A stretch of DNA of 64,000 nt from Komagataeibacter medellinensis NBRC 3288. Lineage in GTDB: Bacteria; Pseudomonadota; Alphaproteobacteria; Acetobacterales; Acetobacteraceae. Shown in pieces: positions 63,174 through 64,000 of the stretch; the stretch's first letter is position 1; every line of letters starts with the position of its first letter. Both the position numbers and the translations under genes were made by a program. Under the pieces are notes generated by a model. It ran no database searches and was not told the origin of the DNA. It saw nothing but the letters and a program-made list of their open reading frames with translations. Location: contig NC_016027.1 of assembly GCF_000182745.2 (NCBI RefSeq), positions 189,001-253,000 of the forward strand, read 5' to 3'.

Positions 63174-64000
63174 AGACTGATAAAGTCCTGCACATAGGAT
63201 AATGGGTATAAAAATTCTTTTCTGTTTTTTTAGATAATTTTCACGCAACCCTGCAACTCACCTGACATGCATGAAGGAAGGCCAGACAGACTGATCAGGG
63301 GGCAGCAAGGGATGGAGACAGTCAGAAACAGGGAGATATCCCGCTTCAAGTCAGATTCCCGGGCATCGGGTTGGACAGAAGCCATCAGGTCCTGGCAACG
63401 TTGTATGTCGTCATACAACCTTGATCCTTCATAATGATGGAAGGCGGAGGTACTTTCTGGTGCAGAACTGCGCCATGTCAGCCATCGCTCCGCTGCCCTG
63501 CTTAAAACCGCCATACCTGAAATGCAGCGGCTGGATTTCATGATTCTGCTGGCTGACCTTGGATGTTACGATTCTTGCTTGCAATATGGACCCTGTCCAT
63601 CTGTCCGTATGCAGCAGTAGACTGGCGCTGCGTGCAGGTGATGGGATGAGTCTATAGCCGGCACGAATGGTATCGGCACGGCAATGCGCGACGCTTGTCT
63701 CATCTTTCTACGGGCGGGCGAACACTGTCGTTTCTGTTTCTCGCTGCTGGCCCGTGATGCGGTGCCGGTGGTCAATGCAGTAGGGCAGGTGGCCAGGGTG
63801 ATTAACATTGCGACCTTCAACGGTACGGTCCATTCCAACGCCGCTCCCTTGTGCTGGATACGTTGCAACAGTCCGGCTGCCGGATAGCGGAACAACTGTT
63901 CCGTGAATACCATGAGGACGAGAGGATACTGATCTCTTGGGCCAGTGGAAGGCTGCTCTGCCCCCCGGTTGCCATAAACGGGGAGGGAGAGGTCATTGGC
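63174..64000. other. Right-edge region with only broken or doubtful frames
   Basis: A minus-strand frame at 63230-63541 (103 codons) has no ribosome site or family. On the plus strand a frame from 63684 (RVINIATFNGTVH at its centre) appears to continue in a different frame from about 63806 to the window end (LVLDTLQQSGCRIAEQLFRE). Both halves have coding-like composition, so a frameshifted gene or pseudogene running off the edge is possible. I recognise no family. Confidence 0.3.

Noticed and set aside
1-64000. tRNA, rRNA and riboswitch genes
   Set aside because: No cloverleaf with a TTC-type arm, rRNA core sequence or known riboswitch core was recognised in the intergenic regions; a covariance-model scan could still find a small RNA.

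Overview
The window looks like chromosome (or a large plasmid) from an acetic acid bacterium, most likely Komagataeibacter or a close relative in the Acetobacteraceae. The basis is the GC-rich, tightly packed gene style, the set of IS families (IS5/IS1031/IS427 types, IS66, IS110, IS630, IS30), OprB-type porins, a GMC sugar oxidoreductase cluster and a heavy-metal RND pump. The genus is inferred from gene content; no rRNA or tRNA gene was seen.

Layout. 1-11.6 kb is ordinary chromosome: ahpF, an NAD(P)-dependent semialdehyde dehydrogenase, a secreted PF10091 glycosidase-like protein, a minus-strand run of N-acyl-D-amino-acid deacylase, OprO/P porin and class III dioxygenase, a BASS transporter, a small membrane protein and an LLM flavin oxidoreductase. 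11.6-18.6 kb is accessory DNA. IS30 and IS630 debris precedes a minus-strand cassette of four genes: a small secreted/outer-membrane-like protein, a LuxR-type regulator with an intact AHL pocket, a sulfotransferase, and a pyruvate-kinase-like enzyme without the C-terminal domain. Next come an IS5 remnant and two secreted proteins of unknown function, bounded by a 38-bp inverted repeat. 18.6-21.8 kb holds CDP-diacylglycerol pyrophosphatase and a TonB-dependent receptor.

22.7-25.7 kb is an IS427-like element interrupted by a complete 2514-bp IS66 element. 26.0-35.4 kb is a plus-strand metal-homeostasis operon: small secreted protein, TolC-type channel, adaptor, HME-RND pump, response regulator, sensor kinase, cytochrome b561 and a VIT-family transporter, with a Fur-box-like site upstream. 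35.4-40.1 kb is IS-rich. There an IS630 remnant and an IS5 copy cut off the C-terminal part of the gene coupled to a canonical H-NOX nitric oxide sensor.

40.2-47.5 kb is a LacI-controlled sugar cluster (two TIM-barrel isomerases, Gfo/Idh dehydrogenase, GMC oxidoreductase, MFS symporter) with a palindromic operator inside the 3' end of lacI. 47.9-51.9 kb carries an FkbH-like HAD protein and a GT61 glycosyltransferase. 51.9-55.8 kb is a nest: a second copy of the same IS66 inside a second copy of the same IS5, itself inside an older IS5-like remnant. 55.9-59.8 kb is a glycerol locus (glpF, glpK, OprB porin), followed by a lipocalin-like protein, a LysR regulator with a TTG start, and an outer-membrane transporter. 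The last 0.8 kb has no clear gene.

The best candidates for undescribed biology are the LuxR/sulfotransferase/PK-like cassette, the H-NOX whose partner has been decapitated by transposons, and the FkbH-GT61 pair.
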